Shown here piece by piece: positions 34,501 to 41,974 of a DNA stretch of 63,243 bases. Numbering within the stretch: the first letter of the stretch is position 1; each line of letters starts with the position of its first letter. Below the pieces are notes generated by a model. The model ran no database searches, was not told where the DNA came from, and was given only the letters and a program-made list of their open reading frames with translations. The position numbers and the translations under genes were made by a program. This DNA comes from Akkermansiaceae bacterium (GTDB lineage Bacteria > Verrucomicrobiota > Verrucomicrobiia > Verrucomicrobiales > Akkermansiaceae), in NCBI GenBank assembly GCA_903827375.1, contig CAIKHZ010000177.1, forward strand, positions 1 through 63,243, in the 5' to 3' direction.

Positions 34501-37173
34501 CGTTCGGACATCCGCGACGCTCTTCGCAACGATTGGATCGCCTCGGACTACTGGCAGGACCAGGCATATATCAGTGGTTCTAACAGCGTGCTGCGGGCCT
34601 GGGTTGGCCTGAGCGGTGATAACGACCGAGGCAAGCGCGTCAAGGTCATCTCCCTCATCCACGGCAACCAAGCGATCCAGCCCGGCAGCACCATCCAGAA
34701 CCTCGTCAACACCAACGCCGGCGCGGGATATTTCCGCCCGCTGGACGCCCATCTGGCCTATAACGTCCCGCTGACCCTGCATATCACCCCGACGCTCGCC
34801 TCCGCAATCCAATGGGCGGCGGCCGATCCCGCATCCGCTCACCCGTGGCGGGACGGCCCGGCGCTCAACGCCCGCATTGCCAGCATGATCGCCAGCGGCA
34901 CCGTCGATTTGCTAGGCAGCACGTTCTCTGATCACATTCTGCCGTATTTCAGCAAAGCGTACAATCGCGACAACGTGGCACTTGCCAATGATTTCCTAAC
35001 AACTATCTATGGTCACACACCCTCCACCCATGTCTTTTGGACGCCCGAGCGGGTGTCGGACCACGGGGTGCTCGACAAGGTCCACGACCTCGGCTACGGC
35101 TTCACGTTCATCGATCAAACCCGGCATGTCAGGAAATGGTTCGGGCGCAGCTCATCTCTAACAAGCGATGCATACCGCCTGAACCAGATCAATGACACCA
35201 CATGTTTTGTCATCAATGACGGGCTCGGTGCCTACCTGCTCCAGAACAACGATCATGGTCTGCCTTTGCCGCTGCGCGACCTGCTCCAACACATGGCGCG
35301 CAGCGGTCCTAACGATCAAGTCGTGGTGTTGGCCAACAATTGGGAAGAATTTTCCAACAATGATGCCGCTGCTGCCTACGATCAAAACATCGCGTGGCTG
35401 GCCAGTCACCCTTGGATCCAGGTTGTTACTCCCGACGAGATCGCGGCTGGGCGGATTGACACGTCCGTGCCGCCTAACTTGGCTATGCCAGGCGGGTTCG
35501 GCTCGGTGCAACGGGGGAGTGGTTTGGTATTGGCACAAGTGGCCAATGACTGGCTGGACCACGCAACGGAGCAGGGATACGACCACTGGTATGGGGGTTC
35601 GGCGCTGGAGGAAGGTTTGACTAGCAAGGTTTTTGATGTGCGTTCGGGAGTGCCGCTGCCGCTAGCCTACGGCCAGATCGGCTCTGGGAGCGGTCTGGCC
35701 GACAGGGTTTGGAATAGCGTGGCTGGCGTCAGCGGGACCTATGGATCGCTCACAAAATTGGCACGCGGCACCCTGCACGCCTCCGTTTTTGAATCGGCAT
35801 TTCACAACCAGACGGCTAACGACCTGAGCAAATTCAGCAATGGTGACTATATCTATCCGGACGTCACCAGCCAAACCCTGGCCCCCTTTGCCAAATTCGC
35901 ACAGGCCCAGACCCGCAACGCCGCAGTTTACACCCGGGTCAGCGCATGGGCGGCAGCGGCAGCCACCGGCACCTACACCACCACCGCAGTGGCCGAGGCA
36001 GCTGACGTGGACCTAGATGGTGAGCCGGAGTATCTTCTGTTCAACGACCGGGTGTTCGCTTTGTTTGAGCGCATTGGCGGACGCATGACTCACGCCTGGG
36101 TTCGCGACATTGCCAGCGGTGAGGTATTTCAGTCCCTCGGCAATCCGCTCAGCTATGCGGGGTCGGAGACCGAAGAGGAAGGCAACGTCCACCTATCCGC
36201 CAGCACCGGCGAGCTTGCCTATCGGACGAGTGGCTTCAAAGACTGGTTCGCACAGAGCGGCGGCGCGGGTACTGGTACCCATGCTTATGTGAATGCCGAT
36301 TACTCGGTCACTCCGGTATTCGGCCGCAGCGGTTGGACGTTTGTTAGTAGCGACGGAAAAATCTCCAAAACTATTACCCTGGCACCTCGCTCCAGCAGGC
36401 TCGCCGCGCAATATCACCTCGCTGCCGATATCAACGCACTCTATGTCCGCCATGGCATGTCCCCTAATTTGTATGATTTGTTAGTCAGCGGACAAGCCAA
36501 CCTCAGCACGCTCAACGATGCCCTCAACGGCGAAGTGAGCGTTATCGACCGAGACGCCCAATCGCGCAGCGTCCGTTCGTTCGTGAAATACAGCGGCGGA
36601 TATAACGCATTGTACAATAGCGCGGCAGTCGATCGAGAGCCCAACTCCGGCTTCGACACCCTCAACATGCGCAACCAAGCCCAGACGCAGCAAGTGGAAG
36701 TGGCCGTCACCAACGGCCAGTCGTTTGCCATTGGTTTTGAAACCGGGCCGAGCCTGTCGATCTCCACCGCCAATGACGGTATTCCCGATTGGTGGAAACA
36801 GCAATACGGCCTGAATATCACCGACCCGGCCGTCGCCGATCAGCCAGCCGCCGCTGGCGATGGCATGACTAACGGCGAAAAATTCGTCCTCGGCTTGGAT
36901 CCCACCGTGGCCCATGCCATCGGCTTGAACGTAACCGTCGGCAAGGACGCAGAGGGGCATTTTACCCTCCGGTTTCCCACCTTGATAGACCGGACCTATC
37001 AAATATTGTACGCCGCCGATCTATCCGGAACATGGGCAACCGCAGGAGCCGTCCTACCCGGCAGCGGCGGCGTGGTCAGCTGGACAGACGATGGCACCGC
37101 CACCGGCACGCCGCCCTCCAGCATCAACCGGCGTTTCTATCGGGTGAGGATCAAGTATCCGCCGGCACAATAA
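28549..37173 (+). CDS. giant secreted alpha-glucan hydrolase: GH13 + Ca repeats + DOMON-like + GH57
   Basis: This 2874-residue protein has a signal peptide (about 1-22). Residues about 25-500 are a GH13 barrel: region I DNIMNH (110-115), region II GLRLDAVKH with nucleophile D268, region III FGEH with acid/base E331, and a region IV reading QSADN where the usual His is Ala391 (D392 kept). Beta-rich modules follow, with Ca-binding Asp-rich repeats (near 993, 1343, 1388, 1475, 1678). Residues about 1750-2020 resemble the glucodextranase C-terminal/DOMON-like domain. Residues about 2028-2400 resemble GH57, with FWTPERV (E2167) as candidate nucleophile. The C-terminus has DGIPDWWKQQYGLN and a terminal ...INRRFYRVRIKY module shared with the next gene. 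Likely an extracellular starch, glycogen or pullulan-type hydrolase. Confidence 0.88.
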   Translation: MKPILTRCVCQLMLLSPLASGEALLQYFNTSWAEIEAKIPDLAEAGYDSLWLPPPTKAGGGGSVGYDLFDPFDLGSKDQRGTVSTFYGTEADLLHLIETAHRFGIRIYLDNIMNHRGFEVPGSNLATPIDLYPGMLPEDFHLQVTQDGYYRNWGGISNYNDPWQVWNLSTSNLVDISQEPNGDFKNDNFGPNMGDRHPKIKFVRHPNNPEYYCYAPGGRYVGFGAGNGLTTQMLAQNPGFYAEYVEDYLSRAVRWEMDRTKADGLRLDAVKHVRPDFFGAGYGADKDSSTYGYLGQVQLQFDLTRGFVNSSLRATVFDTEVARTNAMVFGEHLGGTAQQPYINAGMRLLDNILQSTLINNLPFGPLNGMDQPGGGGLPGGSGIAVGFAQSADNGYMPKRGLAHAFLLTRAGLPVVYTDGNHHAGVLGEIGKAFPANANSNFLGQFGDGALPNLLTIHNQFARGEQIPKWSDSSVCAYERRDKRENASMSDGDGTTMLFMMNCNGDAGQQRDIITSFPGGAYLWQYATGTTDSGDPINGFYTTVPGDQNMAGVMIPKDGYFAFSWRTPEPSDLWSHNGGQPITLLQNGAAPASLTYVRKDGPDGDPNFNPNGVAGAVAGSFSYPCSVPRITDGSNLAFIARADASAENMLMKLDGGVDVNSQMGIGPLTGDLRDNKPGAANDGFLGYEQMQFSSREYGEKFANSDTSQNNFGSAGAGTYRAGGSYTGGNSGTNSYDTEGGHVAAFIYHDPTSNNDHGAKQYIDNGSSVTAWAKTNSVGGGYRMWFYYTTDASFPEGAGGVGIGSTRSTELHWDHNEGSDNWWTVTFTKPAGNLIYKIGVYQDSSGGQPVASVFPANADAVYRKKHGMTTFQITHFDATSKTLYPHNDYGSTQTGLSQGFHVLRARPFLDRSGRASIFSTFTQTFYYDTELPQGEILWPQNDGDTVSGSQYLVVLRTDPSVTDVWYHIDDSDDSNDDIHTGSQGGNGVGFEPFIDANGNRQYDPGEAFTDLNGNGVWDHSLTTAWVKATPVTQSPGITPSNPGFTKEWRCYYNNIPATGSATLRVRLRKLSSATYNDFGLTDVAGHFTTLTRTVNTRGPQYRMFMAYPQNDGDAVGPGYVMKVYFSPELANGVSTADLIKRFLIRISSSESASPANPVIQPQNAYTLGQEGGYGVLAFTLPNIYNNQPGFLHTLAVDYTPPPGGVPLAATRLVKAWPLAVIKDSIINPPQFDADSSAYQTILPDVATPTAAQRTIPISVETNLDASAVAIRFTLGTVNTGDIVPDAANPTVSGNTKVWNFAWTHVAAGNYQFSATVTTPSGSATATRSISVIYRQLLTATSGRIDNDDDGLPDVIEATVTPLPSTPPNTWTSDQVHLALISGKTNPLSPDTDGDDLSDGLELGWASAVPDTRPAADTNGDGTPNFQPDLDPPVYNTTDMANPPGDYSYFSPWSYNPNNSRTDQIAGSVTDPNKPDSDDDGLPDGVEDRSYLITSGAGGLPNYQIVHNGRVDIGVPDANRIVHIIAHPPTFYNTSRVDRAKLLAHSPTAVWLETDPNNQDSTGCGLSDGAKDANHNGIVDLAIIDRNQIDGSGNFVVVATFSSFTQSVTVTRFGTLVTFRYSDFCYPYLEVSGSSAGSTFTSTALDKQRLAAIFRPAGVVRADGLDVLWLETDPRLSSTSGDGLPDGWKLQHHLDPWDDGVIGHYNLHTGKLITTTENGPDGSPAGDGITNLTKFLSGLDPHVAGQPKPPSPGSIQIGPGVTTTVGAVTNSHSFTDWTADDLIALDFRDGDGPNNNGSDIYHANDGWDTSRDLVAFYAHDGGDPILGGDGKFYFRVDLNDLKVLAEQGNLDIYVALNFGNPGTGEYNLPDEVDTGTTMGWQAVVASYQTDSGRVYLWDKSRSGPGAHSTAIGQDLAQFNVAVRDQNSANGFGKACYNSDLDAVEFSISRQALLDAGWGGDASTLNYQVYTTKDGTGNSPPGAGDLGGRSDIRDALRNDWIASDYWQDQAYISGSNSVLRAWVGLSGDNDRGKRVKVISLIHGNQAIQPGSTIQNLVNTNAGAGYFRPLDAHLAYNVPLTLHITPTLASAIQWAAADPASAHPWRDGPALNARIASMIASGTVDLLGSTFSDHILPYFSKAYNRDNVALANDFLTTIYGHTPSTHVFWTPERVSDHGVLDKVHDLGYGFTFIDQTRHVRKWFGRSSSLTSDAYRLNQINDTTCFVINDGLGAYLLQNNDHGLPLPLRDLLQHMARSGPNDQVVVLANNWEEFSNNDAAAAYDQNIAWLASHPWIQVVTPDEIAAGRIDTSVPPNLAMPGGFGSVQRGSGLVLAQVANDWLDHATEQGYDHWYGGSALEEGLTSKVFDVRSGVPLPLAYGQIGSGSGLADRVWNSVAGVSGTYGSLTKLARGTLHASVFESAFHNQTANDLSKFSNGDYIYPDVTSQTLAPFAKFAQAQTRNAAVYTRVSAWAAAAATGTYTTTAVAEAADVDLDGEPEYLLFNDRVFALFERIGGRMTHAWVRDIASGEVFQSLGNPLSYAGSETEEEGNVHLSASTGELAYRTSGFKDWFAQSGGAGTGTHAYVNADYSVTPVFGRSGWTFVSSDGKISKTITLAPRSSRLAAQYHLAADINALYVRHGMSPNLYDLLVSGQANLSTLNDALNGEVSVIDRDAQSRSVRSFVKYSGGYNALYNSAAVDREPNSGFDTLNMRNQAQTQQVEVAVTNGQSFAIGFETGPSLSISTANDGIPDWWKQQYGLNITDPAVADQPAAAGDGMTNGEKFVLGLDPTVAHAIGLNVTVGKDAEGHFTLRFPTLIDRTYQILYAADLSGTWATAGAVLPGSGGVVSWTDDGTATGTPPSSINRRFYRVRIKYPPAQ

Positions 37174-37259
37174 GCCTAACGCAACGCATCCTCATGGAAC
37201 GTGTCATTTGCCTGCTAGCCTGCCTAACTTGGGTAAAGGTGGATCGGCTGCTATTACGG

Positions 37260-38183
37260 CTAAGGTTTGGCAACTTTCACCCGGTAGAATTTTGAGGGAT
37301 TGCTGGCGTTGGCGTCGGTCACTGTCAGCGCTGCGCCAGTGCCGGCATAGGACCCGCTCAGAGTGGACCAACTCGGTGGACTGGCGCAATACTCGACGGT
37401 ATAGGTTCGGTCCGCAAACGTCGGGCTGATGACGATGGCGCGCTGGGTTGGTTGGCCGGGCACCGGATTCACCAGCACAGTGAAGGTGGCGGCAGGGTTG
37501 TTAGGCGCGAGTCCGGCGGTGTATTTGAAGAGATTGGTCAGGCCGCTGCCGTCGCTAATGAAATTCGGCGCGGCCCGGGCATTGGGCGGCTGGCCGAAGT
37601 ATTGCACCTGCCAGGCATCGTCGATGCCATCGCCAGCATAGGTGCCGAAGTTGTCGGAGTTCACGTTCAGTACCGTTAGGTTCAAGGTGCTGCTGAGACC
37701 TGCGTACGAGCCCTGTGCGATCGCGAGGGTGGCCTGGTAAACATGGTCCGCCGTCGCGAGACCCGTGGCGCTGATGCCGGTGAGCGGTCCACTCTGCACG
37801 CTCCAGCCGATCGCGTTGGCAGCCACGTCAAGGGTACTGCCATCGTCAAGCAACTGCATGCCAGCGAGTTGCTGGGTACCGCCTTCGTTCACGGTGGCTG
37901 ATGTGGCAGAGAGTTGCAGTGCGGTAACCTCATAGAGTTGGCCGACGTAACCGCTTTTCGCCGTCTCCGCCGGAGCGGCCACGGTGCTGATACCCGCGAT
38001 GCCGCCGAGGCTGGCGTCGTTGGTGTAGGTTGTTGAAGTTGCGCGATTGCCGCCGGCATCAGCGCTTTCGGTTGCAATTGCGTAGCTCGCGCTGGCCCGC
38101 AGGTCGGCGTGAATGGCAGGAGTGGCGAATGCGGTCAGTGTACCGGCGATGAGGATGCTGCGTTTCATGTCAATGGGGTTCAT
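37260..38183 (-). CDS. secreted Ig-like protein with verrucomicrobial C-terminal module
   Basis: The 307-residue product has a signal peptide (MNPIDMKRSILIAGTLTAFA). A BIG2/Ig-like middle (LQLSATSATVNEGGTQQL ... STLNLTVLN) follows, then GDGIDDAWQVQYFGQP and SDGSGLTNLFKYTAGLAPNNP, and an ending of RTYTVEY ... SKFYRVKVAKP. This C-terminal layout matches the end of the giant hydrolase upstream. No catalytic motif is seen, so surface display or adhesion is only a guess. ATG 38183 overlaps the stop of the preceding gene (ATGA), so the two are translationally coupled. Confidence 0.82.
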   Translation of the reverse strand: MNPIDMKRSILIAGTLTAFATPAIHADLRASASYAIATESADAGGNRATSTTYTNDASLGGIAGISTVAAPAETAKSGYVGQLYEVTALQLSATSATVNEGGTQQLAGMQLLDDGSTLDVAANAIGWSVQSGPLTGISATGLATADHVYQATLAIAQGSYAGLSSTLNLTVLNVNSDNFGTYAGDGIDDAWQVQYFGQPPNARAAPNFISDGSGLTNLFKYTAGLAPNNPAATFTVLVNPVPGQPTQRAIVISPTFADRTYTVEYCASPPSWSTLSGSYAGTGAALTVTDANASNPSKFYRVKVAKP

Positions 38184-39061
38184 TCGGGATGATGCGCGAG
38201 CCACTCCCCGTAGTCGCGCTTGCGGATGGATAGCGAGGCGGCGCGAAGCTCGGTGGCTGTGCGTTCCTTGGCTTGGAAAACGAGGAAACCGGCGGGTGTT
38301 TCGACCACTGCGCTCACGGCACCGGGTTTTCCTAACTGCACGCGCAGGAGATTCTGCAACTGCGGGTCCAGGTTCTCAAGATATGGCTTTTTCGTGTCCG
38401 ATTCGCGCCGGAGAGCCTCGGGAGCAGGAATGGCTTGTGAGACCTGCGCGGTCGCCTCGACGGAATAGCTCGAGCTTTTGGCGGCACCTTGGGTGAGTGT
38501 GCTGGCCGGGGCTGGGTTTGGGATTTCCTCCGTTTGGTCCGCAGGGCGGGGCGTGAGCTGCCAAGTCACCTCCTGCATGCCCGCCACTGACTCGCCCGCT
38601 AGCAGGCTGGTACGCACACGTTCCGCCTCGTGGCGCTGTTCGGCGTGGAGCTTGTCGTCGTTGTCGAAGCGGCTGCGCAGTTCCCGCTCCACGAGGATGG
38701 GCCGCGCCATGCTGCGTGCGAAGCGATCCGAGTTATCGCCCAGCGCGTGTTTGAGTTCCGCCAGTATCTCTGGCGCGCGGGTGGTGGAGTTGATGCGCTC
38801 CACCTCGGCGGCGAGCATCGCGGAGGTGATGACCACGCCGTAGGATTTTCTCAGTACGGCTTCCTTTCGGATCTCCTGCCGGGTCAAGCTTTCGATCAAC
38901 TCGCGCGGCATTGCCTGGTCAAAGGGCTGCTTTGCCCCAGTGCGGTGGTCGTGATACACGCGCTCCAGAGCTGCACGGTCGGCGCACAGCGCTGCGAAGT
39001 CATCCGCATGTGCGATGGCGTGCGTGAGCAGCAGGGTCAATATGGCAATGACTGATCTCAT
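38180..39061 (-). CDS. periplasmic SurA/PpiC-like protein
   Basis: The 293-residue product (ATG 39061) has a signal peptide (MRSVIAILTLLLTHAIAHA) and a helical chaperone-like N-terminal part with RQEIRKEAVLRKSYGVVITSAMLAAEVERI. A Pro/Ser/Thr-rich linker (about 175-220) follows, then a C-terminal segment with LLRVQLGKPGAVSAVVETPAGFLVFQAKER that resembles the last strands of a parvulin domain. The parvulin part looks incomplete, so isomerase activity is doubtful; a chaperone dedicated to the coupled secreted protein is plausible. The frame extends ten codons upstream to another Met. Confidence 0.65.
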   Translation of the reverse strand: MRSVIAILTLLLTHAIAHADDFAALCADRAALERVYHDHRTGAKQPFDQAMPRELIESLTRQEIRKEAVLRKSYGVVITSAMLAAEVERINSTTRAPEILAELKHALGDNSDRFARSMARPILVERELRSRFDNDDKLHAEQRHEAERVRTSLLAGESVAGMQEVTWQLTPRPADQTEEIPNPAPASTLTQGAAKSSSYSVEATAQVSQAIPAPEALRRESDTKKPYLENLDPQLQNLLRVQLGKPGAVSAVVETPAGFLVFQAKERTATELRAASLSIRKRDYGEWLAHHPE

Positions 39062-39100
39062 CCTTTTTCCTTCACATGCAGTATCCGTCATTCCTCTCCA

Positions 39101-39234
39101 TCATGGCCTCTGATAGAGAATCATAGCCCTGCCAGGAGAGTAGCTGAAGGTGTCGTTGAACAAGACGCCGGTATTGGTTCCTCCCCAGATGATCATCTGA
39201 GTGCCTGTCCACACCGCCGAGTGGGTTATTTTTC
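39101..39234 (-). pseudogene. Kelch-repeat protein remnant
   Basis: The minus strand between two stop codons reads ITHSAVWTGTQMIIWGG, then TNTGVLFNDTFSYSPGRAM. This is one Kelch beta-propeller blade (pattern HxAVWTGxxMIxWGG ... NDTxxYxP). There is no start codon and no further blade, so it is the C-terminal scrap of a deleted gene. It lies immediately upstream of the SurA-like gene. Confidence 0.55.
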
Positions 39235-39502
39235 ATACAAACGGAAGCGGCGATTTTTTATTTTCGGTTCATGTTGTCAATGATTTTATTAGGTTTTTTT
39301 CCGGCTTGTCTCAGGCGTTATCCGGCTAGAATGTTTCGGGTAGCACCTCTAGAGCGAGCGGGAGTGGATATGGCGGCTGCGAGAGAATATGGGCATGGCG
39401 AGATCTCAGCGGCATAGAACTGGCTCGACCCCATGGCACATTTGTGGTCAAAAACTGAATTCAGATCTCACCCCATGGCAGCGCTCGGTCGGTTTCATGT
39501 TT

Positions 39503-39560
39503 TCCAAGCAGGCTTGGTGATAGCGTTAGGAAAATTACGAGAAAAGGTTTCCCCAACGCT
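39503..39560 (+). promoter_or_regulatory. two adjacent inverted repeats upstream of gmk
   Basis: CCAAGC-AG-GCTTGG (39503-39516) is followed by AGCGTTAGGAAA (39522-39533) pairing with TTTCCCCAACGCT (39548-39560) around a 14-nt loop. The second stem ends 24 bases before the gmk ATG. Together they could fold into a structured leader or form operators. No known riboswitch class was recognised. Confidence 0.35.
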
Positions 39561-39583
39561 GCTTCAGTTGTCACACTTCAAGC

Positions 39584-40219
39584 ATGCCGCCGCGCACTGG
39601 GATTCTTTTGGTGGTGTCCGGCCCCTCGGGGTCGGGCAAGACCACGCTTTGCCGCCGCTTGGCAGCGGACAAGGAGGCGCACTATTCGATTTCCTGCACC
39701 ACCCGCCAACCGCGGCCCGGGGAGATTGCCGACCAAGACTATCATTTTTTATCGAGCGATGCGTTTGAGGCCCGGGTTGCCGCAGGGGATTTTTTGGAAC
39801 ATGCGTTGGTGCACGGGAACCACTATGGCACGCTGCGTTCGGAAGTGCTCGGCCACCTGGGAGCCGGGACCGATGTGGTGATGGACATTGACGTGCAGGG
39901 GGCGGCCCATGTGCGTGCCTGCGCCGATCCGGACATCCAGCGGGCACGGGTCGATCTGTTTGTGATGCCACCCAGTGACACCGAACTGTTAGCCCGACTA
40001 ACCGGCCGCGGCACCGACAGCGAGGCCACCATTGCCTTGCGCATGGCCAACGCCATCGAGGAAATGCGCCATTGGCCGAGTTATACCTATCGGCTGCTGT
40101 CCGGCACCCCCGAGGAAGATTACGCCCGCTTTAAAGCACTTCTCACCGCCGAGCGGCTGCGGGTTAGCCGTCTGGCCAAATCATCCGCCGAAGATGACTG
40201 TCCTACACAAATGCCCTAG
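39584..40219 (+). CDS. gmk: guanylate kinase
   Basis: The 211-residue protein has the P-loop VVSGPSGSGKTTLCRRL, the GMP-binding ISCTTRQPRPGEIADQDYHFLS and the lid/effector region DIDVQGAAHVR. A family-typical NAIEEMRHWPSYTY follows. It phosphorylates GMP to GDP with ATP in the cytoplasm. It lies 33 bp before araB but belongs to nucleotide metabolism; shared transcription is possible, functional linkage unlikely. Confidence 0.96.
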   Translation: MPPRTGILLVVSGPSGSGKTTLCRRLAADKEAHYSISCTTRQPRPGEIADQDYHFLSSDAFEARVAAGDFLEHALVHGNHYGTLRSEVLGHLGAGTDVVMDIDVQGAAHVRACADPDIQRARVDLFVMPPSDTELLARLTGRGTDSEATIALRMANAIEEMRHWPSYTYRLLSGTPEEDYARFKALLTAERLRVSRLAKSSAEDDCPTQMP

Positions 40220-40252
40220 GCAGCGGGTGGCAGGGTTGGGTAGGAGGTAGGA

Positions 40253-41923
40253 ATGCGCTACACGATAGGACTTGATTACGGCACCAACTCGGCACGGGCT
40301 TTGGTGGTGGATTGTGCGGACGGGCGGGAAATCGGCACCGCAGTGGTAGGCTACGCGTCGGGGCAGCAGGGGGTATTGCTGGATCCGGGGGACCACCATT
40401 TGGCGCGGCAGAATCCGGCGGATTACTTGCGGGTGTTAGAGGAAGCGACGCGCGGGGCGCTGGCAGCGGCGCAGGCGGCGGAAGCTGGATTTTCACCGGC
40501 GCAGGTGATCGGCATCGGGATGGACGGGACGGGTTCGAGCCCGCTACCGGTGGATGCCAACAATGTGCCGCTGGCGTTTGCGGCGGAATTTTCCGAGCGG
40601 TTGGCGGCGCAGTGCTGGCTATGGAAGGATCACACGGGCATTCCCGAGGCAGAGGCGATCACAGCGATAGCCAAGGAAATGCGGCCGCAGTATCTGGCGA
40701 AAATCGGCGGCACCTATTCGTCGGAGTGGTTCTGGGCAAAACTCTGGCATTGCCTCAAAACCGATCCGGAGGTTTTTGCAGCGGCGTTTTCATGGGTCGA
40801 ACTCGCCGACTTTGTGCCGGCAGTGTTGTGCGGTGTGAGCGACCCCCGGCAAATCCGCCGCGGCGTGTGCATGGCCGGCCACAAAGCCATGTATGCCGAA
40901 GACTGGGGCGGCCTGCCCGACGCAGAGTTCCTATCAGCGCTCGACCCGCAGCTCGCAGCCCTGCGCGAACGCCTTTACGACACCGCCTACGACGCATCGG
41001 TCGCAGCCGGCACACTGTGCCCGGAATGGGCCGCCAAGCTCGGCCTGCCAGTCGGCATTCCGGTGGCCATCGGTGAAATGGACGTCCACTACGGCGCGAT
41101 CGGCTGTGGCGTCACCGAGGGCACCTTGGTCAAGGTCATCGGCACTTCCACTTGCGATTGCGGGGTCATCGCCGCCGACAAACAACCCGCCGACATCCCC
41201 GGCATTTGCGGCATCGTCAAAGGTGCCATCCTCCCCGGCTTCTACGGCATCGAGGCCGGACAGTCTGCCGTCGGCGACATTTTCAAGTGGTGGGTCGAGG
41301 GGGTTTGCGGTGGCGACCCCTCGTTGTTCCAATCTCTAACCAGCGAAATCGCCGCGATGCGCCCCGGCCAGAGCGGCCTGCTGGCGCTGGACTGGAACAA
41401 CGGCAACCGGACTATTTTGGTGGACCAGCGGCTAACCGGTTTGTTGGTGGGACAAACCCTGCACACCAGTCGTGCAGAAATTTACCGGGCGCTCATCGAG
41501 GCAACGGCCTTCGGCGCGCGGGCCATCCTCGAGCGCCTCAAGGAGTACGGCGTGCCGGTGGCGCGCATCGTGTGCTCCGGTGGCATCGCCGAGAAAGATC
41601 CGGTGCTGATGCAAATTTATGCCGACGTGACCGCTTGCGAAATGTTGGTGTCCCGTTCGGCGCAAAGCTGCGCGCTTGGCGCTGCCATTGGGGCCGCAGT
41701 GGTGGCCGGGGTCTATCCGGGATACAGCGAGGCGCAGGCCGCCATGACCGGCGTCAAAGAACTCAGCTATCGGCCAAATCCCGCGGCCTCCGCCGTCTAT
41801 GACGATTTGTATAACCTCTACCGCGAACTCCACGACGCCTTCGGCGGCATCACATCCTGCGCCGCCCTCGGCAACGTTATGAAGGACCTGCTGTCCATCA
41901 AACAGGAAGCACAGGCACGCTGA
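40253..41923 (+). CDS. araB: ribulokinase
   Basis: The 556-residue FGGY-family kinase starts YTIGLDYGTNSARALVVD (phosphate 1 motif). It has GIGMDGTGSSPLPVD, an ADFVPAVLCG segment, GEMDVHYGAIGCGV, LVKVIGTSTCD, and the C-terminal ATP site CSGGIAEKDPVLMQIYADVT with CALGAAIGAAVVAG. These and the araA-araD neighbours identify L-ribulokinase, which makes L-ribulose-5-phosphate. The length is typical. It is the first gene of the arabinose operon; araA follows after 51 bp. No AraC or AraR regulator is present in the window. Confidence 0.96.
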   Translation: MRYTIGLDYGTNSARALVVDCADGREIGTAVVGYASGQQGVLLDPGDHHLARQNPADYLRVLEEATRGALAAAQAAEAGFSPAQVIGIGMDGTGSSPLPVDANNVPLAFAAEFSERLAAQCWLWKDHTGIPEAEAITAIAKEMRPQYLAKIGGTYSSEWFWAKLWHCLKTDPEVFAAAFSWVELADFVPAVLCGVSDPRQIRRGVCMAGHKAMYAEDWGGLPDAEFLSALDPQLAALRERLYDTAYDASVAAGTLCPEWAAKLGLPVGIPVAIGEMDVHYGAIGCGVTEGTLVKVIGTSTCDCGVIAADKQPADIPGICGIVKGAILPGFYGIEAGQSAVGDIFKWWVEGVCGGDPSLFQSLTSEIAAMRPGQSGLLALDWNNGNRTILVDQRLTGLLVGQTLHTSRAEIYRALIEATAFGARAILERLKEYGVPVARIVCSGGIAEKDPVLMQIYADVTACEMLVSRSAQSCALGAAIGAAVVAGVYPGYSEAQAAMTGVKELSYRPNPAASAVYDDLYNLYRELHDAFGGITSCAALGNVMKDLLSIKQEAQAR

Positions 41924-41974
41924 AATATTTTCCCCAAAGCATTCAACTCCATCGATCACCGCCAATCTAACATC

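Larger units (their letters stand above)
39062..39583. other. intergenic region with remnant, AT-rich tract and hairpins
   Basis: This 520-bp stretch between the divergent SurA-like gene and gmk holds a Kelch-repeat remnant (39101-39234), an AT-rich tract (about 39225-39300), a 10-bp palindrome CTGAATTCAG at about 39457, a direct repeat of ACCCCATGGCA (about 39428 and 39471), and two hairpins close to gmk. No intact gene is seen. Confidence 0.6.
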
